Shown here: in pieces, positions 52,136-60,390 of the stretch
How the letters are laid out: each line of letters starts with the position of its first letter
Numbering within the stretch: the first letter of the stretch is position 1
NCBI RefSeq assembly: GCF_030068445.1
Contig: NZ_JAQPOK010000136.1
Location: forward strand, 1 to 64,000
Source of the DNA: Roseofilum halophilum BLCC-M91
GTDB taxonomy: Bacteria > Cyanobacteriota > Cyanobacteriia > Cyanobacteriales > Desertifilaceae
Direction: 5' to 3'
DNA: 64,000 bases
Notes under the pieces: generated by a model
Databases searched by the model: none
The model's input: only the letters and a program-made list of their open reading frames with translations
What the model was told of the DNA's origin: nothing
Made by a program: the position numbers and the translations under genes

Positions 52136-54739
52136 TTAATTTTTATTCAAAGAATTCAAGGGTGGATCGGGATCGTCTTCTCCAAACCCTTCAAAGACAT
52201 CATCAACGCTAAACGATTCTTCAGAGGTGGTGCTAGGGGTTGGACTCGATGGAGGTTGATCGAGATCTAAGTCTGATACCTCTCCTCGCAAAAAGCCATC
52301 AAACATATTTTCTATGGTTGATGTTCCCCCCTGCTTAGATGGATCGATTTTGCTTTGATCTCCTGGTGTTTCTTCCTCAAACATATTATCTAGGGTTATA
52401 GAGCTGGGTTCTTCGGCTTCTACAGTTCCAGACTCCTGCTCAAATACCGTATCGATGGTTAAAGATTCGGGCCAATCCATCGGATTCTCTGATGTTTCTT
52501 CCTCCGAGGCGATCGCCGGTGAGTCTGATAATTCTGAAGATTCTGGTGCTTCGGCAAATCCCTCAAATAAGCTATCGGCGGTCACGGAGGGTTCTGAACC
52601 TCCTCCATTTTCGAGGGTTTCCGGCTCTGGGGGACTTGGCTCCGGAGCATCTAAAATTTCATCGAGGAAATTTTCCGTTTTGGGGCTTGCCTCTTCTTCT
52701 GGCTCATCGAGAGCAGAACTAGCCGCCTCTAAGCTTCCAAATATATCCTCTTGTGCTTCTGGTGTCTGAGCTGGTTCTTCTGGCTCGTCGAGAGCAGAAC
52801 TAGCCGCCTCTAAACTTCCAAATATATCCTCTGCGCTCTCTTCTGGAACTGGTGAAGGAACCGGAGGTTCATCCCCTTCTAAGCTAAATAAATCTTGACT
52901 TAACTGTTCTAAGACTTCGCCCTGCAAATTTAACTGACTCAGTTCCTCCGGTTCTTCAGTGTCTGTGGGTAATAAAACTTCATCCGGGGAAGCCGGAATA
53001 TAAACATCCTCTGTAGACTCTAAAAGATTGCCCGTATCCCAAGTGGTTTCTAGGCTCTCTGAGGAGATCGGGGTTGGCTCATTTTCTTCACCGAATAATT
53101 CCATGAAGGTTTCCAGGGATACGGGATCTTCCACTTGGGAGGGAGGAGGAGCGCCTTCAAATAGATTGGACTCTACCACTGAATCAGTGGAGGACACATC
53201 TTCCGGTTCTGGGGGGACTTCTTCGCCTTCTGTTGAGGCGATCGCCTCTTCTGGCGTTTCCTCATCCCCTAACCCTTCAAATAGATCGGATTCCAGGGTG
53301 TCGGCGATCGCCTCTTCTGGAGGTTCCGGTTCCGGTTCCTGGGCGATCGCCTCTTCTGGCGTTTCCTGGGTCAACTCTTGTAAGGGATCGTCCGATTCCC
53401 CTGGCTGTAAAATTTCACCGGTTGTAAAGCGATCGGAACCAAAGAGGGCATCATATAATTCATCCCCTTGCATCGAATCATCTGAAGTGGATTCGCCAGA
53501 GGATCGATCCCTAGTTTCCTCCTCTACTTCCGTAATCTCAACCGCCTCTTCTAGATCTTCAAATTGTTCAAAGAATTCCGAAGCTATCTCCTCATCAAGG
53601 ATATCCTCAGCCTCTTGTGCATCTAGCGATTCTTGGTTTTCCGATTCCTCCATCTCTTGAGCTAAATCAACCGACTCCAAAAGATCCTCAGCATCATTTG
53701 GAGCTATCACTGAGGGTTCTTCAGGAGCTGGAGTGGGAGCTTTCTCCTCAGCTCGATCCACCCGATCCTCAATTTCCGAAGGATTCAGAGATTTACCCCC
53801 ACTCGTATTTTCCAACGCCCCTCCAGCCGAATCCTCCGGTCGCGTTTGCATGTAGGAAGACGCTTCTCGCCCTAACTGAGACGCTAACCGGTTCACCAAG
53901 GCATTAAACATCACTTCGCCCTGTTGACCCAAGCTATACATATGCTCAATGCCGTTTGTCATCGACTCACTATAGCTTTGGAGATTACTTTGTAGGGTCT
54001 CAAACACCACATTAATCGAGGCATCTAGGGTTTTGAGCAGCTTATCCGATTGGCTCTGTAGCGCCCTCAGTTGATCTAATCTTTCCTGGGGAGTGAGCAA
54101 ACTCGGATCGGCATTACTATCGGGAGCCAAAATCGGATCGTGGGGTTCAGGGGGCCGATATTGGAGTAACTCCACTTGCAAATCGGCTAAATTTTGCGCC
54201 ACCTGTTGGGTTAAACTTTCCGCACAGCGATCGATGAGGGTTTGGAAAAACTCGGTCATCATTTTCTGAGATTGACCGGACATAGCATTATTGCGCCGTT
54301 GCTGATCCAGATATTGTAGTTCTTGGCGCATCTGTTCCCGTTGGTTTTGTAGGTCTGCAATCTCCGCCTGTAGGGGAATCAGAATACTGTTTCGCAAATC
54401 CTGTACCACCGCTTGTACGATTTGTTGGTTAGCCGAATTCTCTGGAGTGGGTGCAGGTTGGCTCTGTTGGGACAGATCTGCCCCCAGTAAGGACATACGA
54501 CGGCGACTTGGAGGAGTCTGACGGGTTGCAGGGGGCAGTTGACCTTGACGAGAGGCCCCCGGAGTGGGGGAAGTTGGTACACTGGCCAAATATTCCCGAA
54601 CCCGCCTTAAAACCCGACGTTGTTGGCTCACCTCTCCCGCCATCACCCAGGGCAGGCGAGACTGGGTTTTGGATAGCACACTATCGATTTCTGTTATCAG
54701 TGCTTGACGCTGGTCAGTCTGAGGTGTCACAATCGTCAT
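52136..54739 (-). CDS. Long acidic coiled-coil protein with repeated F-G motifs
   Basis: 867 residues from ATG 54739 (MTIVTPQTDQRQALITEID). Residues about 1-80 form a conserved-looking helical head (LSKTQSRLPWVMAGEVSQQRR), about 130-330 a coiled-coil region, and about 340-867 a disordered, Glu/Asp/Ser/Pro-rich tail. The tail carries about eleven short motifs of the form [LMVI]F[EDG] (DLFEGLG, NLFEGA, SLFEGF, VFEGFG, MFDGF, IFGSLEAA twice and similar), plus a duplicated block of about 25 residues. EEAIA peptides in the tail are encoded by HIP1 octamers. It lies 10 bp before the Hsp70-like gene. Function unknown. Confidence 0.82.
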   Translation of the reverse strand: MTIVTPQTDQRQALITEIDSVLSKTQSRLPWVMAGEVSQQRRVLRRVREYLASVPTSPTPGASRQGQLPPATRQTPPSRRRMSLLGADLSQQSQPAPTPENSANQQIVQAVVQDLRNSILIPLQAEIADLQNQREQMRQELQYLDQQRRNNAMSGQSQKMMTEFFQTLIDRCAESLTQQVAQNLADLQVELLQYRPPEPHDPILAPDSNADPSLLTPQERLDQLRALQSQSDKLLKTLDASINVVFETLQSNLQSYSESMTNGIEHMYSLGQQGEVMFNALVNRLASQLGREASSYMQTRPEDSAGGALENTSGGKSLNPSEIEDRVDRAEEKAPTPAPEEPSVIAPNDAEDLLESVDLAQEMEESENQESLDAQEAEDILDEEIASEFFEQFEDLEEAVEITEVEEETRDRSSGESTSDDSMQGDELYDALFGSDRFTTGEILQPGESDDPLQELTQETPEEAIAQEPEPEPPEEAIADTLESDLFEGLGDEETPEEAIASTEGEEVPPEPEDVSSTDSVVESNLFEGAPPPSQVEDPVSLETFMELFGEENEPTPISSESLETTWDTGNLLESTEDVYIPASPDEVLLPTDTEEPEELSQLNLQGEVLEQLSQDLFSLEGDEPPVPSPVPEESAEDIFGSLEAASSALDEPEEPAQTPEAQEDIFGSLEAASSALDEPEEEASPKTENFLDEILDAPEPSPPEPETLENGGGSEPSVTADSLFEGFAEAPESSELSDSPAIASEEETSENPMDWPESLTIDTVFEQESGTVEAEEPSSITLDNMFEEETPGDQSKIDPSKQGGTSTIENMFDGFLRGEVSDLDLDQPPSSPTPSTTSEESFSVDDVFEGFGEDDPDPPLNSLNKN

Positions 54740-55085
54740 CCCTAAGTAGAAGTTCCGTCGGTTCTGCTGAAGGTAGGCATACTGCAAGCAGTGTAAGTCA
54801 AAATTGGACGGCAAGGGTGGATTTGATGAGAAAATTAACTTTATGGGTTCTGGCCATGGAGGGCGATCGCCGATGGCTGACCCGTTAATCTGTATAGTTA
54901 GGGAGGTTTCACCCGATGGCGATCGACCGGTGGTGGGGGCGATCGCCCCTATTGATAGTCGAATCTTGTAGATTTTGAAGCACTTTACGTTATGATTGCC
55001 TTATTGTTTAGGTGTAAACCCATGGCCTGCCCTCAGCCGTCGCTATGAGAGCTTTTTCGTCTTTTGAATCTCGCACATTACCCTT
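54740..55085. other. 346-bp divergent intergenic region
   Basis: This stretch separates the acidic-protein gene and the CRP-family gene. It contains two HIP1 octamers and several GATCG cores but no convincing gene or RNA. It must hold the promoters of both flanking genes. No clear -35/-10 pair or CRP-type palindrome is seen. Confidence 0.5.
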
Positions 55086-55793
55086 ATGGTAGAACGACAC
55101 AAGTCCCGTGGTGAATTAAATCAGCGTGAACTCATTAAATCAGCTCCCTTTTTTGAAGGCTTACCGGAGGAGATTGTTGAACGGACGACGGCGCAAGTAG
55201 TGGTGCGAGAACATCCTTCTAACCAAGTCATCCTCTTGGAAAATGATTGGGGTAGCTCCGTTTATTTTATTTTGGAAGGATGGGTTAAAATTCGTACTTA
55301 TAATTTAGATGGTAAGGAAGTGACTCTTAATATTATCGGTAAGGGGGAGTTGTTCGGGGAAATGGCTCCCTTAGAAGAGGTTCCCCGCTCTACTGATGTG
55401 ATTACCTTAGCGCCCACGACGATTGGTAATATGCCCGCTAATGATTTTGTCCATCTGATCCATACGGAACCGAAGGCCGGTATCCGGTTGGCCCAATTGA
55501 TGGCTCGACGTTTACGGCAAGTGAACCGACGCTTACGACTGCGAGAGTCGGATAGTACCTCCCGTGTGGCAGATATTCTTTTATTTTTGGCCGATGGTCA
55601 AGGAACGAAAACGGCTGAGGGCGTGGAAATTCCTAATTTACCCCATCGAGAATTAAGCTCTTTAAGTGGATTGGCTCGTGAAACGGTGACTAGGGTTCTG
55701 AGTAAATTGGAAAAGAAAAAGTTGATTGTGCGCCCCGATCGCGATACTCTCTGTATTCCGGATTTGGGTGCTTTGGAGCGCTTGATGGTATAG
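55086..55793 (+). CDS. CRP/FNR-family transcription regulator
   Basis: 235 residues. The cyclic-nucleotide-binding-like beta-roll (about 20-140) has VYFILEGWVKIRTYNLDGKE and GELFGEMAPLEEVPRSTDV. A dimer helix follows (about 145-165), then a winged helix with LSSLSGLARETVTRVLSKLEKKKLI as recognition region. The cAMP-contact Arg-Ser pair is in the right place (VPRSTD), so cAMP binding is possible. It is not NtcA: length and N-terminus differ. Confidence 0.9.
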   Translation: MVERHKSRGELNQRELIKSAPFFEGLPEEIVERTTAQVVVREHPSNQVILLENDWGSSVYFILEGWVKIRTYNLDGKEVTLNIIGKGELFGEMAPLEEVPRSTDVITLAPTTIGNMPANDFVHLIHTEPKAGIRLAQLMARRLRQVNRRLRLRESDSTSRVADILLFLADGQGTKTAEGVEIPNLPHRELSSLSGLARETVTRVLSKLEKKKLIVRPDRDTLCIPDLGALERLMV

Positions 55794-55804
55794 CGCTGTG
55801 CGCT

Positions 55805-55845
55805 GGTAATGGGTAATGGGTAATGGGTAATGGGTAATGGGTAAT
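55805..55845. repeat. STRR: six GGTAATG heptamers
   Basis: Six direct copies of GGTAATG, exact 7-bp period, ending TAATATCG. The array starts 12 bp after the CRP-family stop. Confidence 0.9.
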
Positions 55846-55876
55846 ATCGCGTTTTCAAATGAGTTATCAATGGTTG

Positions 55877-55959
55877 CCCCTCATCCCCCAACCCCTTCTC
55901 CCACGGGAGAAGGGGAGAAAAGTCCCTCTCGGAGTGGGAGAGGGATTGAGGGAGAGGGC
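55877..55959. repeat. Dispersed CCCTCATCCCC repeat, copy 2
   Basis: Shares CCCCTCATCCCCCAACCCC, GGAGAAGGGGAGAAAAGTCC and GGGAGAGGGC with 42614-42720. It contains the inverted pairs CTTCTCCC/GGGAGAAG and CCCTCTC/GAGAGGG. Confidence 0.75.
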
Positions 55960-55996
55960 TTTTCAAGTAGACATCTCATTAAAAACACTATAGGTA

Positions 55997-56647
55997 ATGG
56001 GAATGGGTAATCAAAAGCCGGAGAGTCAGGTGAATCTGACGTTACCTCTAGTGGAATCGGCATTTTTAGCGAGTACCTCTAGTCTAATTTGGCTGGTGAA
56101 TTATTACTTTCCACCGGGGCCATTATTGCGGATTTTTTTTCCCGTGCCGATCGCCTTGGCCTATTTGCGCTGGGGAAATCGTAATGCTTGGATGACAATG
56201 ACGGTAACGGGGTTGCTGTTAACCGTGTTAATGGGGCCAACCCGCAGTATCCTGTTTTTGATTCCCTTTGGACTGTTGGGAGTGCAGTTGGGGATGATGT
56301 GGAAACGGGGAGCGAGTTGGTGTCTGTCTATTGGTTTGGGGACGCTTTTGGGGGCGATCGGATTTTTCTTTAAGATTTGGTTGGTGTCCATTCTCCTCGG
56401 TGAAGACCTATGGCTGTATCTGATGGCACAGGTTACCGGGTTGGTAGATTGGATGTTCCTGAAGTTGGGATTGTTGGCCGAGCCGGATATTATGGTGGTA
56501 CAGGCGATCGCCGTAGTTATGGTTTTAATCAATAATTTTATCTATCTGTTCGTCGTCCATTTGGTTTCTAGTTTGCTCCTGGAAAAGCTCGGTAACCCCA
56601 TTCCCTTGCCTCCCGCTTGGGTAGAAGTTTTGTTGGATCGGGAGTAG
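55997..56647 (+). CDS. DUF2232 polytopic membrane protein
   Basis: 216 residues, about six membrane segments. LPLVESAFLASTSSLIWL, FFPVPIALAYLRWGNR and TVTGLLLTVLMGPTRSILF match DUF2232, a family with ECF-transporter-like membrane topology and of unknown function. The start lies inside a GGTAATGGGAATGGGTAAT repeat: ATG 55997 or ATG 56003 can serve, and the first residues (MGMGN) are repeat-encoded. It is 66 bp upstream of cobT and co-directional. Confidence 0.85.
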   Translation: MGMGNQKPESQVNLTLPLVESAFLASTSSLIWLVNYYFPPGPLLRIFFPVPIALAYLRWGNRNAWMTMTVTGLLLTVLMGPTRSILFLIPFGLLGVQLGMMWKRGASWCLSIGLGTLLGAIGFFFKIWLVSILLGEDLWLYLMAQVTGLVDWMFLKLGLLAEPDIMVVQAIAVVMVLINNFIYLFVVHLVSSLLLEKLGNPIPLPPAWVEVLLDRE

Positions 56648-56712
56648 ATGGTGTGGGGGAATGGGGGGATGGGGAGATAGGAAAGAACCCATTACCAATT
56701 ACCAATTACCAA
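56648..56712. repeat. G-rich repeat and inverted STRR before cobT
   Basis: GGGGGAATGGGGGGATGGGGAGATA (same wording as 63333-63360) is followed by ACCCATTACCAATTACCAATTACC, the heptamer family in reverse orientation. It ends 1 bp before the cobT start. Confidence 0.7.
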
Positions 56713-56713
56713 A

Positions 56714-57805
56714 ATGATCAATGTTTATACGGAGATAAATCGGGGAGAAACTTGGTTAAAGAAGTATCGGGGGAGGCGGGCTGAGTTTGCTTGTATTCTC
56801 GGTTTTACCGAAACAGCTTTAATTCCGGGAATCTCGGCGGCGGGGGCAACACCGGAAGACCGGCGCTATACTTGTTTGGCGGATGCTGAATTTTTATACA
56901 AAGGGGTGGCTCCGACATATGTTTATCCCTTACCACCTTTACAGGCGGGGGTTTCTCCGGTGTTTATCTCCCGTGCCATTTGTGAAGCGCTTCAGATTCC
57001 CATAACCCTGTTTAATGCGGGATTACCCGATCGCCCTCCGGTAGAGGCAGTAGATTTAGGAGGAACTCCTGCCTTCTGTGTCAGTAGCGGACAAGCTTTA
57101 GATCTAGAGGTGGTGCGTCATCTGTTTAACCAAGGGAAAGCATGGGGAGGGCAGTTGGCACAAAAAACCGATTATCTGATTATTGGTGAATGTGTGGTGG
57201 GGGGAACAACCACCGCATTGGCGATTTTAACGGGGTTGGGATTGTCAGCATCGGGTAAAGTTAATAGTAGTCATCCCACCTGTAACCACGATCAGAAGAT
57301 TGAGGTGGTGAAGCGGGGGTTAGAGCGTGCGAGATGGTTTGAGCAACCGAGATCGGTGTGGGAGTTAATGGCAGCAGTAGGCGATCCCATGCAACCGGTA
57401 GCTGCTGGCATGGCGATCGCCGCCAGTCAACACTGTGGCGTACTCTTGGCTGGCGGCACTCAGATGTTAGCAGTGTATGGTTTAATCCGAGCGATTGCTG
57501 AGGAAGAAAACTGGATTTGGGATACGTCTGAAGTCGTCGTGGGGACGACGCGATGGGTGGCGGAAGATCCCACTGGAGATACGGTGGGTTTGGCGAAACT
57601 CTTACCTCCAGTTCCTCTGATGGCAACCCAACTGAGTTTTGCCCAGTCTAAGTATGGCCAACTTCAAATGTATGAACAAGGGTTTGTCAAAGAAGGGGTG
57701 GGGGCGGGGGGTTGCGCGATCGCCGCTACCCTTGGTCAAAATTGGAGACAAGAAACTCTGCTTAAGGCGATCGAAACCTTAATTGATCGCTATCCTAATG
57801 GGTAA
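56714..57805 (+). CDS. cobT: CobT-type nicotinate-nucleotide phosphoribosyltransferase (UPF0284)
   Basis: 363 residues. The cyanobacterial and archaeal CobT variant, which activates the lower-ligand base for cobamide (B12-type) synthesis. Motifs are FTETALIPGISAAGATPE, YPLPPLQAGVSPVFISR, IIGECVVGGTTTALAILTGLG, SSHPTCNHDQK and QHCGVLLAGGTQM. The last codons and stop (PNG-stop) are in a TAATGGGTAATGGG repeat. The preceding gene is DUF2232, with no other cob genes in view. Confidence 0.87.
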   Translation: MINVYTEINRGETWLKKYRGRRAEFACILGFTETALIPGISAAGATPEDRRYTCLADAEFLYKGVAPTYVYPLPPLQAGVSPVFISRAICEALQIPITLFNAGLPDRPPVEAVDLGGTPAFCVSSGQALDLEVVRHLFNQGKAWGGQLAQKTDYLIIGECVVGGTTTALAILTGLGLSASGKVNSSHPTCNHDQKIEVVKRGLERARWFEQPRSVWELMAAVGDPMQPVAAGMAIAASQHCGVLLAGGTQMLAVYGLIRAIAEEENWIWDTSEVVVGTTRWVAEDPTGDTVGLAKLLPPVPLMATQLSFAQSKYGQLQMYEQGFVKEGVGAGGCAIAATLGQNWRQETLLKAIETLIDRYPNG

Positions 57806-57847
57806 TGGGTCAATCGTTTTTCCCTATCTCTTCCCTAGCGCCTACCG

Positions 57848-58234
57848 CTATAGGTGAATCCGCTTCGAGAGTAATTGCTCTTCTAGAGCGGCAATGCGAT
57901 TATAAGCCGCCGTCAGTTGTGCGGTTAAGCGCTGCACTTGCAGTTCAGGGGACAAATACGCATCTGAGCGGGATTCAGAGATATCGCGATGATTCTCATA
58001 ATCATCATCGACTAACACATCTTTATGATCCCAAATGGGCAGATCCGATAAGTCCTGGGTATAGGAGTGGCTAGTGACAGCCCGTTCTGGCAGGTGAGTC
58101 GCTTCTTCTGTAGAATGGCTGGCGCTAGGTTGCGATTCGAGTACCGAGAATTTAGAATTAAGCCGTTCAATGGCATGGGACATGCTCTCTATTTTTTCCA
58201 TGAGCATCATAATTTGGGTTTCTAAGATTTCCAT
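57848..58234 (-). CDS. Coiled-coil hypothetical protein
   Basis: 128 residues. The N-terminal helix MEILETQIMMLMEKIESM and a C-terminal coiled coil LQVQRLTAQLTAAYNRIAALEEQ flank a polar, acidic middle. It is convergent with cobT. No family recognised. A divergent position and clean composition support it as a gene over the antisense frame. Confidence 0.62.
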   Translation of the reverse strand: MEILETQIMMLMEKIESMSHAIERLNSKFSVLESQPSASHSTEEATHLPERAVTSHSYTQDLSDLPIWDHKDVLVDDDYENHRDISESRSDAYLSPELQVQRLTAQLTAAYNRIAALEEQLLSKRIHL

Positions 58235-58368
58235 AGGAAACTCCGTGGTGTGAAGATTTAGATTGTTCTATACGATTTTAGATAGGCTTTGACAAGATTC
58301 TTGATTTATTTTTGGATCATTTAACTTTTAGTAAAAACTGTAAATAAATACTTAATCTTTTCTCAGTT

Positions 58369-59523
58369 ATGGATCGTCGAAGATTTTTGTCTGGAAGCCT
58401 GAAAACGGCAGGGTTAGCGCTCACGAGCGTCTGTGGGGCATCGGTTTTAATGACTGGATGTAGTGCCTCGACTAACTTAAAGATTTATATCTTAAAGGGG
58501 TCAATTCCGGCGACGCTGATTAATGAACTCAAAAAAGCTCTACCGGAGAGTGCGGGTTTAGAGGTGATCCCGGTGAGTCAACTCGATCGCCTATTCCAAT
58601 CTCTGGAACCCGAACCCAAGGATTCTGAGAATTCCCTATTCAAGAATTTAGCTTTTTGGCGCACTTCTCCCTCTCCTCCAGATCTGGTTACCCTGGGGGA
58701 TGCTTGGTTAAGAGAGGCGATCGCCAATCAACTGATCCAACCCCTCGATACCTCTTTGCTCTCTTGGGAGCAATTGCCTAAAGGTTGGCAAGCGTTAGTG
58801 AGGCGCGATCGCCAAGGGCATCTCGATCCCAATGGAGAAGTTTGGGGGGTTCCCTACAGTTGGGGAACCACGGCGATCGTTTATCGACCGGATAAATTTA
58901 AATCCCTCGGTTGGGAACCTACCGATTGGTCAGATTTATGGCGAGAAGAATTACACTCGTCAATTTCCCTGCTCGATCAACCCAGAGAAGTCATTGGTTT
59001 AACCCTAAAATCCCTCGGTTATTCCTATAATCATCCCGATTTAGAAACCATTCCCGAACTCCTCCCCACCCTAAAAAGACTGAATCAACAAGTTAAATTT
59101 TATAGCTCTGACCAATACCTAAAGCCTCTGATTGAAGGGGATTCTTGGTTAGCTCTGGGATGGTCAACGGATATTTTACCGGTTTTAAATCGGTATAAAC
59201 TTAAAGCCATCATTCCCCAATCTGGAACCGCACTTTGGGCAAATCTCTGGGTGAGTCCGACCCAAAGTCCCAATCATTTGGGTATTCAGGAATGGATCGA
59301 CCAGTTTTTAGATCCGGATTTAGCCCTCAAACTTTCCCAATTTACCGATACCGTTTCACCGTTATTAATCACCGCTAACCGGGAGAAGCTCACCCCATCT
59401 ATTCTGAACTCTGGGATCAAATTTCCCGATCCTACGGTTTTATCCAAGAGTGAATTTCTCTTACCTCTATCGGAGCAAACTCAGCAGGGTTATACCCAAC
59501 TGTGGCAAGAGATGCGGAGTTGA
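58369..59523 (+). CDS. Extracellular solute-binding lipoprotein
   Basis: 384 residues. The twin-arginine-like start MDRRRFLSGSLKTAG leads to the lipobox LMTGCSA (Cys near 31). The mature domain is a type 2 periplasmic binding fold (DLVTLGDAWLREAIANQLIQPL, GVPYSWGTTAIVYRPDKF) akin to PotD and iron/polyamine-binding proteins. No permease or ATPase gene adjoins, so the partner transporter is elsewhere. Ligand not predictable. Confidence 0.87.
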   Translation: MDRRRFLSGSLKTAGLALTSVCGASVLMTGCSASTNLKIYILKGSIPATLINELKKALPESAGLEVIPVSQLDRLFQSLEPEPKDSENSLFKNLAFWRTSPSPPDLVTLGDAWLREAIANQLIQPLDTSLLSWEQLPKGWQALVRRDRQGHLDPNGEVWGVPYSWGTTAIVYRPDKFKSLGWEPTDWSDLWREELHSSISLLDQPREVIGLTLKSLGYSYNHPDLETIPELLPTLKRLNQQVKFYSSDQYLKPLIEGDSWLALGWSTDILPVLNRYKLKAIIPQSGTALWANLWVSPTQSPNHLGIQEWIDQFLDPDLALKLSQFTDTVSPLLITANREKLTPSILNSGIKFPDPTVLSKSEFLLPLSEQTQQGYTQLWQEMRS

Positions 59524-59572
59524 ACCTGAAAAGGTCAAAGGGGAAAATCTAGTTTTTCCTCTTCTGTGTTCC

Positions 59573-60301
59573 CTATTGCTGAACTGAAAACAGAGTTTCT
59601 AATACTTCGTCTGGAGAATGATAGCCCAAACCATAACAAGCACGGTTGCGCCAGATAATTGCTGGAAGATGTCCCATGGGTGCAGAGAGGGAAAACTTGA
59701 GTTCATCGGTGCTTAACCATTTGGACTGAATGCGCCAGCCCACGCGATCGCAGAATCGGTCATAATGGCGATCGCACTCTTGCCAAATCCATTCCTGCAC
59801 CCCAAATCCAAACCGACCCTCACTATACTCATACCACAGCCGATCTAAGGTTTCTATATCGGTCTTCGGTAGCGCTTCTATCTCCTCCAGAGCCAGATCG
59901 TCCCCCTCCTCATATCCAGCCAGCGCCAACACTAATAGCCAGGTATACTCATTCGCCTGTTGCCAACTCCCAGCCGCCAGTAAATCCACCAAATGACTAT
60001 AATCCATCCCTACCTCAGACGGCCAAGGATTTGGGGCTTCAGCCCCCTTTAACTGTCGTAATTCTAACAAAACTTCATATAAAAGGTTTCTTAACTCTTT
60101 CCGCTCCTGAGACGCAATTTCTAGCTGCTCTTTTAACCAATCTCGCTCTGGTAACAGCATAGACTCATCAATCCAAATCGAACCATTCTCCAACTGCTCC
60201 CCCATCAGCCTGCCCTGTTTCCACCAGCGCCAAGCTGTTTTATAGGAGACCCCTACCTGTTGGGCATAATTTGATAATGTGATTCGCCCTTGTTCTTCCA
60301 C
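59573..60301 (-). CDS. HTH DNA-binding domain fused to GUN4 domain
   Basis: 242 residues. Residues 1-50 (ITLSNYAQQVGVSYKTAWRW and the following wing-like SIWIDES) look like the MerR/IS607-resolvase-type helix-turn-helix. Residues about 52-86 are a coiled coil, and residues about 100-215 a GUN4 domain: YSHLVDLLAAGSWQQAN, LDRLWYEYSEGRFGFGVQ, DRVGWR, and LKFSLSAPMGHLPA. GUN4 binds protoporphyrin IX and Mg-protoporphyrin and stimulates Mg-chelatase. A DNA-binding domain on a GUN4 fold suggests a tetrapyrrole-responsive regulator, but this is inference. It lies downstream of petC-petA on the same strand, past a hairpin. Confidence 0.85.
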   Translation of the reverse strand: MEEQGRITLSNYAQQVGVSYKTAWRWWKQGRLMGEQLENGSIWIDESMLLPERDWLKEQLEIASQERKELRNLLYEVLLELRQLKGAEAPNPWPSEVGMDYSHLVDLLAAGSWQQANEYTWLLVLALAGYEEGDDLALEEIEALPKTDIETLDRLWYEYSEGRFGFGVQEWIWQECDRHYDRFCDRVGWRIQSKWLSTDELKFSLSAPMGHLPAIIWRNRACYGLGYHSPDEVLETLFSVQQ

Positions 60302-60334
60302 AACTGTTTTAAGCGCTTGAAGTCATCATCTATG

Positions 60335-60367
60335 AGAAACCGGGTCTCTTGAAGAAACCCGGTTTCT
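60335..60367 (-). terminator. Hairpin after petA
   Basis: AGAAACCGGGT and ACCCGGTTTCT are exact 11-bp reverse complements with an 11-nt loop. It stands between the petA stop (60391) and the HTH-GUN4 start (60301). The AAACCGGGTTTC core is a common dispersed palindrome in cyanobacteria. No strong T-run. Confidence 0.5.
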
Positions 60368-60390
60368 GTCTTGCGAGAGTATCCCAAGGT

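Noticed and set aside
53028-53660. Serine-rich open frame of 210 codons on the plus strand
   Set aside because: It is the antisense of the Glu/Asp-rich tail of the acidic protein; composition is a mirror of that bias.
57805-58074. Plus-strand frame of 89 codons after cobT
   Set aside because: It is antisense to the coiled-coil protein, which has a cleaner helical sequence, and its start lies in a repeat.
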